Below, piece by piece: positions 26,372-32,701 of a DNA stretch of 32,701 nucleotides. Both the position numbers and the translations under genes were made by a program. The notes under the pieces were generated by a model, which was given only the letters and a program-made list of their open reading frames with translations, did not search any database and was not told the origin of the DNA. Positions within the stretch are counted from its first letter, which is position 1; every line of letters begins with the position of its first letter. Origin of the DNA: an uncultured Prochlorococcus sp. (GTDB lineage Bacteria; Cyanobacteriota; Cyanobacteriia; PCC-6307; Cyanobiaceae); assembly GCA_902536455.1 (NCBI GenBank), contig CACAXN010000012.1, forward strand, positions 1-32,701, given 5' to 3'.

Positions 26372-26773
26372 CTATCTAGAGAAATTTTTGTCAGGCGTTG
26401 TTTTTTCGTAAATTTCTAGAAAATAAGATTTAAAATAATCAACTCCCTCCTTTCCAATTAAACCAAATGACCACCCACAATCATTTACTACTTGCAATGA
26501 AATTTCATTTGCCAAATCATCTTTCTCAATCCACTTTTTTTGTGGATTGTAAGAAAAAGAAATAATATTTTCTGTTTTTACAATTGCTGATTTCATGGCT
26601 TCATCTTTAGAAAAACCATTTTTAATAGCCTTGCAATATTTTCTCGAAAAATTATTAGTAATCCTATTTTGAAGTAAACTAACACTTGGATCTGATGTAT
26701 TAAAGGCTAAACCAATTGGCGGATTAAGAAAATAAACTGTTAAGAAAAATAATACCAAAAAGAATTTTAACAA
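26372..26773 (-). CDS. Secreted or periplasmic hypothetical protein (133 aa, TTG start)
   Basis: Unrecognised. A signal-peptide-like hydrophobic N-terminus at residues 3-23 (FFLVLFFLTVYFLNPPIGLA) ends in an A-F cleavage-like site. The mature part has two cysteines (RKYCKAIKNGFSKDEAMKSA and VNDCGWSFGLIG) that could form a disulfide outside the cytoplasm. This Cys-containing helical pattern is seen in other cyanobacterial secreted proteins as I recall, with no known function. The only in-frame start near the signal peptide is TTG at 26773-26771; no ATG is available. Confidence 0.55.
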   Translation of the reverse strand: MLKFFLVLFFLTVYFLNPPIGLAFNTSDPSVSLLQNRITNNFSRKYCKAIKNGFSKDEAMKSAIVKTENIISFSYNPQKKWIEKDDLANEISLQVVNDCGWSFGLIGKEGVDYFKSYFLEIYEKTTPDKNFSR

Positions 26774-26937
26774 TCGCTATAAATTATTACTTACAGTAGA
26801 TATATTAGACAATTTTTTTTATCTTTTCAATTGCATCTCATAATTCTTAAAAGCATATATAAATTTCAATTTATTAAAAATTAATAGTATTGCAATAAGT
26901 TCAGCAATAATAGTCTGAGGTTTATTTGACAACTTAT

Positions 26938-27159
26938 ATGTACCATCCATTGATGACCTTGCTATTTTTTCCTGACTGGACAAATGGACTACCTTCAGAC
27001 TTTCTAATACTTCATTTTTTTGTTGGAGCTGTGATTTTTCCCTTCAACATGATTCATGCTAAAGCAAGAAAAATTGACAGTCAGAATCCTCAGGAAGCAG
27101 CTAGTGGGTATAAAAATTCAGACAATACCACCTTTTTTGGTTACGAAGAAATCAATTAA
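26938..27159 (+). CDS. Small hydrophobic hypothetical protein (73 aa)
   Basis: Unrecognised. The start could be ATG 26938 or TTG 26926 (four codons earlier; the TTGACA there may also be a -35 element). The product has FFPDWTNGLPSDFLILHFFV, a hydrophobic segment at about 27-42 (LHFFVGAVIFPFNMIHA), then a polar tail (KARKIDSQNPQEAASGYKNS). Possibly membrane associated. Confidence 0.45.
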   Translation: MYHPLMTLLFFPDWTNGLPSDFLILHFFVGAVIFPFNMIHAKARKIDSQNPQEAASGYKNSDNTTFFGYEEIN

Positions 27160-27194
27160 TTATTAATAAAAGTTCTTTTGGAATTACTTAATTG

Positions 27195-27419
27195 ATGATA
27201 AATAACCTTATAGCAGCTTTAGATCTAAATATTTTCAGTCCTAGCGAACCCTTAGGGATACTAATTCTTTTATTAGGATTAATATTCTCTAGTATGATTT
27301 TCTATATTATTTATGCTGTAAGTTCTAATAAAGAATCATTAGAAGACAAAAAAATTAGAACAAAAAAAGAGTCTCTGCAACAAGAGAAGATAGGGAAACT
27401 ATTTCCTAAGAAAAAATAA
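27195..27419 (+). CDS. Small single-span membrane protein with basic tail (74 aa)
   Basis: Unrecognised. ATG 27195 (TTG 27192 is one codon earlier) gives a soluble N-terminus (INNLIAALDLNIFSPSEP), one hydrophobic segment at about residues 20-43 (LGILILLLGLIFSSMIFYII) and a basic, helical tail (KKIRTKKESLQQEKIGKLFP). The gene is 35 bp after the previous small ORF, so it may be co-transcribed. Confidence 0.45.
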   Translation: MINNLIAALDLNIFSPSEPLGILILLLGLIFSSMIFYIIYAVSSNKESLEDKKIRTKKESLQQEKIGKLFPKKK

Positions 27420-27642
27420 GTTTAATTGTTTTTTTACCATTAAGGAATTTATTTATATTGTTAATTATCAAATCGGTAGGGTCGAGAAACATTAATTGCA
27501 ACTCACTTATGTCAAACATTACTATAAAAACTACATTTTAACAACTCAATTATTTTTATGAGAAATTAATATTATAAATTGTTCTTCAAGATATTTTCAT
27601 AGTTGGCAAAAAATGTTAAAAATGAAGAAATAATATGAAATT

Positions 27643-28146
27643 TTGGACAGTTCAACACAATATCTTTTTCTAGCTAATGGAGTCAAGAACGGAGAAGGAT
27701 TTTGGATAGTAGGAGTTAAAAACTGTGATGAAAATATTCTTGACGATAAAAATCTTTTAGATTGCCATAGAAAAGAATTAATAGGAAATGAATCAGCAAA
27801 AGATATTCTTTTTGCTATAAATTTAAACATAAATAATTTATTAAATGAACTAAGAAAAAAGAATTATTTAATTGAAAGACCATCAGTGGGAATTACTTTT
27901 GATCTCCCATTAGATATATTGGAAAATATTTTTGATTTTTGGTTAGATATTTATAAAAATCAAGCAGCCTGGGAAACTTGTATAGGTCTTCTTAAAGTTA
28001 GGAAAAGAATTTCATTAAGAAATCTAATTGAAAGCAAAAGTTTAAAGGGGAACTCTAAAAAATGGGCTAAAGAAGTTGAAACTTTACATAGTTATGCACC
28101 TAATTCACTTAAGCTTGAAAAGCTAAATGACCCTATGTGGAAATAA
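27643..28146 (+). CDS. Hypothetical soluble protein, start disrupted (167 aa)
   Basis: Unrecognised, soluble, no membrane segments. Starts at TTG 27643 as read. Eight bases upstream a good ATG (27635-27637, after GAAGAAA) is out of frame by one base; adding one T to the run at 27641-27644 would give MKFLDSSTQYLFLANG in frame, which looks like the true N-terminus. Blocks include GEGFWIVGVKN, HRKELIGNESAKDILFAINL, RPSVGITFDLPLDIL and NQAAWETCIGLLKVRKRIS. Lone gene, with an AT-rich TATTATAAA at 27571-27579 upstream. Confidence 0.55.
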   Translation: MDSSTQYLFLANGVKNGEGFWIVGVKNCDENILDDKNLLDCHRKELIGNESAKDILFAINLNINNLLNELRKKNYLIERPSVGITFDLPLDILENIFDFWLDIYKNQAAWETCIGLLKVRKRISLRNLIESKSLKGNSKKWAKEVETLHSYAPNSLKLEKLNDPMWK

Positions 28147-28220
28147 TTCTATTTTAAATTAATCAACATATTTACTTCGAGAGATATTTAAGTAAAAATA
28201 AGATTATTTAATAATTTAAG

Positions 28221-28406
28221 ATGAATATGCCATATTCTTTTAGTAATGATCAAATGAACGGGATTGTAGAAGATACTTATGCCAACATAATAAAAGAATG
28301 TGAAAATTTAAAAAAAAGCACTAATTGCCCAAATGAGCAGGTAGTAGCTCTTTTGAGTGTAATAGCGTCAAATTTCGCAACTATAAGTAAAAAAGGCGAA
28401 AATTAG
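28221..28406 (+). CDS. Small hypothetical protein coupled to PRTase (61 aa)
   Basis: Unrecognised. Soluble, helix-forming sequence (YSFSNDQMNGIVEDTYANII and QVVALLSVIASNFATISK) with two cysteines in the middle (CENLKKSTNC). It ends 1 bp before the PRTase ATG, so it is in the same operon. It could be a small partner or regulator of the downstream enzymes, which is inference only. Start ATG 28221 or the internal ATG two codons later (28227). Confidence 0.5.
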   Translation: MNMPYSFSNDQMNGIVEDTYANIIKECENLKKSTNCPNEQVVALLSVIASNFATISKKGEN

Positions 28407-28407
28407 G

Positions 28408-28803
28408 ATGATAAATTATTTTACTTGGAGCGAATTTGATAAAGCCGTAGAACAAATCGCTAATAAATGTAAGTTTTTAGAGTTTTCTGGGATATATGGA
28501 GTGCCGCGTGGTGGTTTATGTCTTGCTGTTGCACTAAGTCATAAATTAAAAATAAATTTAATTTCTGAACCAAAAATAAATTCACTCATAGTAGATGATG
28601 TTTATGAAACTGGTATTACATTAAATAGCTACAAATATATTGAGGGAGCTATGTTTTTTGTATTATTTAGCAAAAGTAATCCCACCTGGTGGAATTCTGT
28701 ATTTATATCTGATAAAAGTGAATGGATCGTATTCCCCTGGGAAAACAATTTGAATTCGCACATTGAACGCCACGAATATATCAAAAAAAGAGGTTTAAGT
28801 TGA
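28408..28803 (+). CDS. Phosphoribosyltransferase family protein (131 aa)
   Basis: Type I PRTase: it has the PRPP-binding motif IVDDVYETGITL at residues 61-72, with the two acidic residues and Thr-Gly of the family, and the YGVPRGGLCLAVALSHKL loop near residues 30-47. The C-terminus has WIVFPWEN. At 131 aa it is short and may lack the flexible loop; it resembles small PRTase-like proteins of cyanobacteria and cyanophages (recollection). It would transfer ribose-5-phosphate from PRPP to a base. The stop TGA overlaps the next gene's TTG start. Confidence 0.75.
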   Translation: MINYFTWSEFDKAVEQIANKCKFLEFSGIYGVPRGGLCLAVALSHKLKINLISEPKINSLIVDDVYETGITLNSYKYIEGAMFFVLFSKSNPTWWNSVFISDKSEWIVFPWENNLNSHIERHEYIKKRGLS

Positions 28804-29258
28804 AAAAGAAATTATACTTAGCAAATTCGTATGGATTTTCTAAACAAACAAAAAAACTCTTATCTGAATTTTTTATTATCTTTAATGATTTTAATGTAGA
28901 AGTACATGAACCTTTTGAGAGAACACAAAAAATAATTCAAAAAGAAGGTCAATGGGCATATGACGTAGCAATAAGTAATTTTAATGATTTAAAAAATTGT
29001 GATTGTATTTTTGCAATTGTAAATGGAACACCACCAGATGAAGGTGTAATGATTGAATTGGGTATTGCAATTGCTCTAAAAAAGAAAATATTTTTATTCA
29101 GGGATGATTTTAGAAATTGTTCTGATAGCAATCAATACCCATTAAATCTTATGTTATTTCTTGGACTGCCCAAGGATAATTGGGAAAAATATTATTTTGA
29201 ATCCTTAGAGGAAATAAAGAGTAATAAAAAAGGGTTTGTGGAATGGGCAGGAAAATAA
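28800..29258 (+). CDS. Nucleoside 2-deoxyribosyltransferase (152 aa)
   Basis: Enzyme of the NDT family (PF05014), which cleaves or swaps the base of 2'-deoxynucleosides or hydrolyses deoxynucleotides. The N-terminal KLYLANSYGFS strand-turn, FERTQKIIQKEG helix, NCDCIFAIVNGTPPDEG (with D68, D80) and MIELGIAIALKKKIFLFRDD follow. The family nucleophile Glu is E86 in MIELG, six residues after D80, as in the Lactobacillus enzymes. The TTG at 28800 (28800-28802) overlaps the PRTase stop TGA, so translation is coupled. Together with the PRTase it suggests salvage of a base. Confidence 0.8.
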   Translation: MKKKLYLANSYGFSKQTKKLLSEFFIIFNDFNVEVHEPFERTQKIIQKEGQWAYDVAISNFNDLKNCDCIFAIVNGTPPDEGVMIELGIAIALKKKIFLFRDDFRNCSDSNQYPLNLMLFLGLPKDNWEKYYFESLEEIKSNKKGFVEWAGK

Positions 29259-29345
29259 ATTAAATTAGCTAAAAATCCTTGTATTACAGTATTAAATTAA
29301 GAATAACTCTGATAAGATGATAGAATATAAATTATTTAGAATATT

Positions 29346-29522
29346 TTGACACAAGTCACAGTTGGAGAAAATGAGGGAATTGAATCAGCCCTTAGAAGAT
29401 TTAAAAGACAAGTTTCTAAGTCAGGAATTTTTGCAGATTTAAAAAGACTCAGACATCATGAAACTCCTATCGAAAAATATAAAAGAAAATTGCAACAAAG
29501 AAGAAAAGCAAAAAGGAGATAA
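29346..29522 (+). CDS. rpsU: 30S ribosomal protein S21 (58 aa, TTG start)
   Basis: Small basic ribosomal protein of the 30S subunit near the anti-Shine-Dalgarno. The product is [20 protein letters not shown] with the family core [19 protein letters not shown] and a basic tail ending [11 protein letters not shown]. The initiator is TTG at 29346-29348; no ATG is available in frame nearby, and the N-terminus then matches picocyanobacterial S21. The gene is short and easily missed. Monocistronic by position. Confidence 0.95.
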   Translation: MTQVTVGENEGIESALRRFKRQVSKSGIFADLKRLRHHETPIEKYKRKLQQRRKAKRR

Positions 29523-29586
29523 TTTTAAATTTTCTTCAAAAAGTTTGCAAATATTTTTCTATTAGTATTCAAAAGTTTAATTTTTT

Positions 29587-29934
29587 TTATTTTAGACCTT
29601 TAATTTTTTTAACAAGATTTATTCCAACTCCTGATATTGCAAGTAGATCCTTTTCATCTGCAGCAATAACTGATTTTGTTGTCTTAAAACCAGCCTCATA
29701 TAAAGCCTTAGCACTTTTAGCTCCTACACCTGGAAGTGTAGTTAAGGTCTCAATAATTTTATTTGCATTAATTGTTTTTGATTTTGTTTTTGATTTTGTT
29801 TTTGATTTTGTTTTTGTTTTTGTTTTTGTTTTTGGTGATTTAGCTAATTTTTTTTCTTTCTTTAAAGGAGCTTCAAAGGATTCTGAACTTTTAAATAGAA
29901 TAGATTTTAGTTTACTTAGAAATTTAGAAATCAT
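29587..29934 (-). CDS. Lys/Thr-rich linker helix-hairpin-helix protein (115 aa)
   Basis: N-terminal 35 residues are basic and amphipathic, followed by a low-complexity KTKTKTKTKSKTKSKTKSKT stretch at about 35-54, and a C-terminal pair of helix-hairpin-helix motifs: LTTLPGVGAKSAKALYEAGF near 66-85 and LLAISGVGINLVKKIKGLK near 96-115. HhH pairs bind DNA in a non-sequence-specific way, so this may be a DNA-binding or ribosomal-associated protein. The repeat is encoded by a near-perfect 12-bp repeat. ATG 29934. Confidence 0.7.
   Translation of the reverse strand: MISKFLSKLKSILFKSSESFEAPLKKEKKLAKSPKTKTKTKTKSKTKSKTKSKTINANKIIETLTTLPGVGAKSAKALYEAGFKTTKSVIAADEKDLLAISGVGINLVKKIKGLK
29773..29835. repeat. 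Tandem repeat coding Lys-Thr/Ser-Lys linker
   Basis: On the plus strand the sequence is a run of GTTTTTGATTTT and GTTTTT units (6 and 12 bp period) from about 29773 to 29835, within the HhH gene, coding (K-S/T)n. Such homogeneous repeats are prone to slippage; multiples of 6 keep the frame and only change linker length. Confidence 0.8.
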
Positions 29935-30018
29935 TGCAATATATAAGTAATAAAATTAAGTATTCAATCTATCTTATCAAATTCCAAAGGGAATTAATAA
30001 AAAAATAGAGATAATTGA

Positions 30019-30111
30019 ATGAAATTAATTTATTTACATTTATATAAAGACACATATTTAATATTTATGCAAGCTCATAAGCCACTGCAAACTTTTTCTA
30101 AATTACTATGA
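30019..30111 (+). CDS. Possible 30-aa ORF
   Basis: ATG 30019 to TGA 30109-30111 encodes MKLIYLHLYKDTYLIFMQAH followed by KPLQTFSKLL. It is short and has no clear ribosome binding site. It lies in the 270-bp gap between the HhH gene and the kinase and may be chance. Confidence 0.15.
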   Translation: MKLIYLHLYKDTYLIFMQAHKPLQTFSKLL

Positions 30112-30204
30112 AAATTTTATTATGAAAAAAAAAGTATATTCCAAAATTAAAATATTATTATTATTAGTAAAATTAGAGTTTTAACAGAGCGCGAATTATA
30201 GAAA

Positions 30205-30801
30205 ATGAAGCTTATATTTATTAGTGGTCCTTCTGGTAGTGGTAAAACAACCTTAGCAAATCAAATACTAGGAAAAATTAAAAATGGTATTGTTTTAAGT
30301 ACAGATAATTACTATAAAACTGGACTACAAAGTAAATTCCTTTCAAACTTTTTAGATGGTTATTTCGATAGAAGTATTAGTTTTAACTACAAACTATTTA
30401 AAAAAGACTTTAGTTATATACTTAAGAATGGCGCTTCAATAAACGAGCGCACTTATGATTTCGAAGAGAAAATAATAAAAAATTACTCAAAGGAAACAAA
30501 TAATATCAAATTTTTAATTATTGAAGGTATTTTTGCTAAGGAATTTTCAGACACTTTATATAATCAAAAATATGTTTTTTTGGAATTAAAAATCAATAAA
30601 AATGACTGTATGAGAAGAGCTCTCCAAAGAGATTTAAAAGAAAGGGGAAAGTATAAAAAACGAGCCATTAACGAATTCTTAAAATCTTGGGATATTTATT
30701 ACGAGAAATTCAAGAATGAAAGTATAAAATGTAATACAAATAAATTTACTATCACAAAGAAATCTAATATTGATCAGATACTAGAAAAAATATTTATTTA
30801 A
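30205..30801 (+). CDS. Uridine kinase-like P-loop protein (198 aa)
   Basis: Nucleoside kinase of the uridine kinase/PRK family: Walker A GPSGSGKTT at residues 8-16, the family TDNYYK (Asp34) motif, YDFEE near 84-88 and the Walker-B-like IIEGIFA near 105-111, with a basic lid-like stretch RRALQRDLKERGKY near 137-150. It probably phosphorylates a nucleoside such as uridine. It is somewhat short for Udk and diverged in its C-terminus. It converges with the FAD oxidoreductase and their ends overlap by 4 bp. Confidence 0.75.
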   Translation: MKLIFISGPSGSGKTTLANQILGKIKNGIVLSTDNYYKTGLQSKFLSNFLDGYFDRSISFNYKLFKKDFSYILKNGASINERTYDFEEKIIKNYSKETNNIKFLIIEGIFAKEFSDTLYNQKYVFLELKINKNDCMRRALQRDLKERGKYKKRAINEFLKSWDIYYEKFKNESIKCNTNKFTITKKSNIDQILEKIFI

Positions 30802-31952
30802 TCCTGAAATTTTTTCACTAGCATTAAAGCACTTAAAATTGAGCCTTCAATCCTTCCAAAGCCTTCTCCTTCAAACCAATCTCCGCAAAATCCTATTCTA
30901 TATTTCTGGCTTAGTTGTAAAGATAATGGGACTGCAGATCCAGAGGGTTGTGAAGCTCTCCATTTCATAATTGAGATTTTCTCATTAGAACTTAATTTAT
31001 TTACTGAAGAATTACCATCAAATAATTCGTTGAAATTTGCAAATATTTTTTGTTTAAAATAATCTTCATCTTTTGCATTTATATAAGAATTAATAAAATC
31101 TATATTTTTTGTATGTACTACTATTCCTAGTTTATTATTATCTTGCAATTGAAAAATAACTCTTTCGAATTTATATTTATTCTCTAGATTTTTATTTAAA
31201 TAAAAATACCTATTTTTTTTTGAATAAAAATCTTTATAACCATAATTTTCATTTGTATAAATTAAAAAAGTTAGCCTAGGAATAAATAATTGTTTACCTA
31301 AATAATTTAAAAGCAAATCAATTTTTCTATCTTCATTTTCAGGAATAGCCTTTCTTAATGGAATTTGATTTATCTTTAATATTTTCAATGACCTTTTATG
31401 TAATAACAAATTAGTTGAGCAAATAAGATATTTTGATATAAATTTATCACCATTAATAGATTTTAAAGTCCATACATCATTATTAAATTTCAAATCTACT
31501 ATTAAAGTTTCAAAATAAAAATCAATTTTTCCTCGGAAATTAGACTCAATTATATTTTGAGATAATTGACTCATTGAATATAGAGAAAGATAATTAAACC
31601 CGCAAGTAAATTCTGATTTTTTTATAGCTTCTAAATTAGATTTATCTTCTAAAAAAACTAGTTCTGAATCGTCAATTTTAATAAATTTTTTTTCCAATAA
31701 TTCATTAACATAACTTTTTAACAGAAGGTTATTTTTTTTGTTCATTATATTTAGATTTGGAGAACCATGATTAAGTTTCCATCCATTAAATCTTTTACTT
31801 ATTCTTGTACTTGATCTCCCTCCAAGTCCCCGACCAACCTCAATTAATGCAATTTTTTTTGTATTGTTATTTTCTAGATACTTAGAAGCGAAAACACATG
31901 CTGATATTCCTCCACCTATTATTAATAAGTCGTATGTAATATTATTTTTCAT
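30798..31952 (-). CDS. Renalase-like FAD-dependent oxidoreductase (384 aa)
   Basis: Flavin amine-oxidase-like protein. The Rossmann FAD motif GGGISA is at residues 13-18, EVGRGLGGRSSTRIS near 38-52 matches the conserved Glu-x-Gly-Arg-x-x-GG-Arg of amine oxidase/renalase proteins, and the C-terminal IGFCGDWFEGEGFGRIEGSI block near 353 binds FAD. Also ASQPSGSAVPLSL near 333. The reaction is unknown. Upstream in the same direction is the MTHFR-like gene, 26 bp away, so it may be in one operon. Confidence 0.8.
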   Translation of the reverse strand: MKNNITYDLLIIGGGISACVFASKYLENNNTKKIALIEVGRGLGGRSSTRISKRFNGWKLNHGSPNLNIMNKKNNLLLKSYVNELLEKKFIKIDDSELVFLEDKSNLEAIKKSEFTCGFNYLSLYSMSQLSQNIIESNFRGKIDFYFETLIVDLKFNNDVWTLKSINGDKFISKYLICSTNLLLHKRSLKILKINQIPLRKAIPENEDRKIDLLLNYLGKQLFIPRLTFLIYTNENYGYKDFYSKKNRYFYLNKNLENKYKFERVIFQLQDNNKLGIVVHTKNIDFINSYINAKDEDYFKQKIFANFNELFDGNSSVNKLSSNEKISIMKWRASQPSGSAVPLSLQLSQKYRIGFCGDWFEGEGFGRIEGSILSALMLVKKFQD

Positions 31953-31978
31953 ATTTCTGAAATTAATAAAAATTATCT

Positions 31979-32701
31979 TTAGTTTTCAAAAAAACTATAA
32001 ACAGAATCAAGTTTTTTTGACGATGAGAAATCAGTTTCGATAACAGGAGTTATATTATTTTTCTTATAAAAATGAACTAGATCCCTCGTAAAATTAAAAA
32101 AATTTTCTAAAGAATATAAATACTTTTCTGATATATGAACCTCTTTCCAAGGACGAAATTTAAACCTTGCTATAAATTGTTTAGAAGGAATAAATAAACT
32201 TCCAAATAGATTTAATTTTTTATATTTTGTGGCATTCTTTACATAATTCACTTCATTTTGAAGTACTTTAATATCTGTACCATATTGAAACCAAATTGAA
32301 TTTATTAATCCTGAAGATAGTTTAATTTCGAACCTTTCTCTTTCTGAGCAGACCTCATAATATTTTTTCAAGTATGGATTATAAGCTATACCTAATTTAA
32401 CATTTAAACTTTTTTCTTTTTTTAATGAATTTAATACTTCAATTGTATCAAAATTCTTTTTCTTTTTTGATCCTGAAATAAGAAGGATTTCATAATTTCT
32501 ATTAGAGTCAGAGTCTTTAATAAAATCTAAAAATTCCTCATATGATTTATTTTTATTTTGTGAGTATTGATGAAAAAGACTGTAGTGATAAGTAACATTA
32601 AATTCTTGAAAGTTTTTAGATATATATTTTACAGTTGAATTAAATAATTCTTTCTTAATAGCCCCCTTACAAGGAACGTTGATATTTCTTATTTCACTAA
32701 A
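31979..32701 (-). CDS. MTHFR-like protein, 5' truncated by window (240 aa seen)
   Basis: An open minus-strand frame runs from the window edge to the stop at 31979; the first conventional start (TTG 32371) is internal, because coding continues upstream without a stop: PCKGAIKKELFNSTVKYIS, EILLISGSKKKKNFDTIEVL and VKLGIAYNPYLKKYYEVCSE. The central IAYNP, the ERERFEIKLSSGLINSIWFQ block and LFGSLFIPSKQFIARFKFRP fit the barrel of methylenetetrahydrofolate reductase-like proteins (NP / leading to a K-x-x-x-G segment and FQYG-D), but similarity is distant. Start is outside the window. Function uncertain. Confidence 0.45.
   Translation of the reverse strand, partial: FSEIRNINVPCKGAIKKELFNSTVKYISKNFQEFNVTYHYSLFHQYSQNKNKSYEEFLDFIKDSDSNRNYEILLISGSKKKKNFDTIEVLNSLKKEKSLNVKLGIAYNPYLKKYYEVCSERERFEIKLSSGLINSIWFQYGTDIKVLQNEVNYVKNATKYKKLNLFGSLFIPSKQFIARFKFRPWKEVHISEKYLYSLENFFNFTRDLVHFYKKNNITPVIETDFSSSKKLDSVYSFFEN

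Noticed and set aside
28408-29258. Anti-phage or toxin-antitoxin system
   Set aside because: The small ORF, PRTase and NDT are enough to suggest salvage, but there is no nuclease, TIR or sensor gene to support defence.
29773-29835. Possible CRISPR-like repeat
   Set aside because: The units are 6 to 12 bp, contiguous and lie inside a gene; there are no spacers.

Overview
The window is 32.7 kb of very AT-rich, densely packed bacterial DNA that reads as a high-light-adapted Prochlorococcus (marine picocyanobacterium) chromosome segment. I base this on chlH (chlorophyll synthesis), a PetP-like protein, a run of cyanobacteria-specific families (DUF3038, DUF4335, DUF2949, DUF3318, DUF6447, Ycf36/CGLD27), many small membrane proteins, very short intergenic gaps and weak or absent Shine-Dalgarno sites. 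The assignment is by recognition, not by a database search.

Layout. 1-1601: 3' part of mfd. 1674-4808: a small acidic membrane protein, then a leftward group of DUF4335, DUF3038, DUF2949 and a UbiH-like FAD monooxygenase. 4827-6318: a conserved membrane protein and dapB, leftward. 6421-10431: chlH, rightward, ending 8 bp from the leftward block folP-tpiA-S4 protein (10440-12223). 12284-14239: an ABC exporter half-transporter and a DUF6447 protein, rightward, meeting leftward carB (14243-17536) 3 bp away. 17644-20086: DUF3318, rsfS, Ycf36/CGLD27 and asparaginase, a tight rightward operon. 20133-20240: initiator tRNA with a terminator. 20241-20800: mostly non-coding with one or two tiny membrane ORFs. 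20801-23834: PetP-like protein, then an ABC-2 transporter (ATPase plus two permeases with overlapping genes). 23838-24331: two coupled small leftward genes. 24332-24773: a probable structured small RNA with a strong terminator. 24774-29258: TauE/SafE permease, HNH protein, several small orphan membrane or secreted proteins, then a 61-aa ORF coupled to a phosphoribosyltransferase and a nucleoside deoxyribosyltransferase. 29346-32701: rpsU, a lysine-rich helix-hairpin-helix protein, a uridine-kinase-like protein, a renalase-like FAD oxidoreductase, and a 5'-truncated gene that resembles methylenetetrahydrofolate reductase.

Most genes are core housekeeping: DNA repair, lysine/cell-wall, folate, glycolysis, pyrimidine/arginine, chlorophyll and ribosome function. 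The right third, from about 23.8 kb, is the accessory-looking part, rich in short orphans. The points most worth following are the nucleobase/nucleoside salvage genes (28.2-30.8 kb), the structured RNA at 24.5 kb, several genes whose start codon is non-canonical or frame-disrupted (DUF3038 at 3411, the 167-aa ORF at 27643, the ABC exporter at 12284), and the first ~41 bases, where Mfd loses its Walker A motif. No CRISPR array, insertion sequence, integrase, rRNA or prophage was seen.
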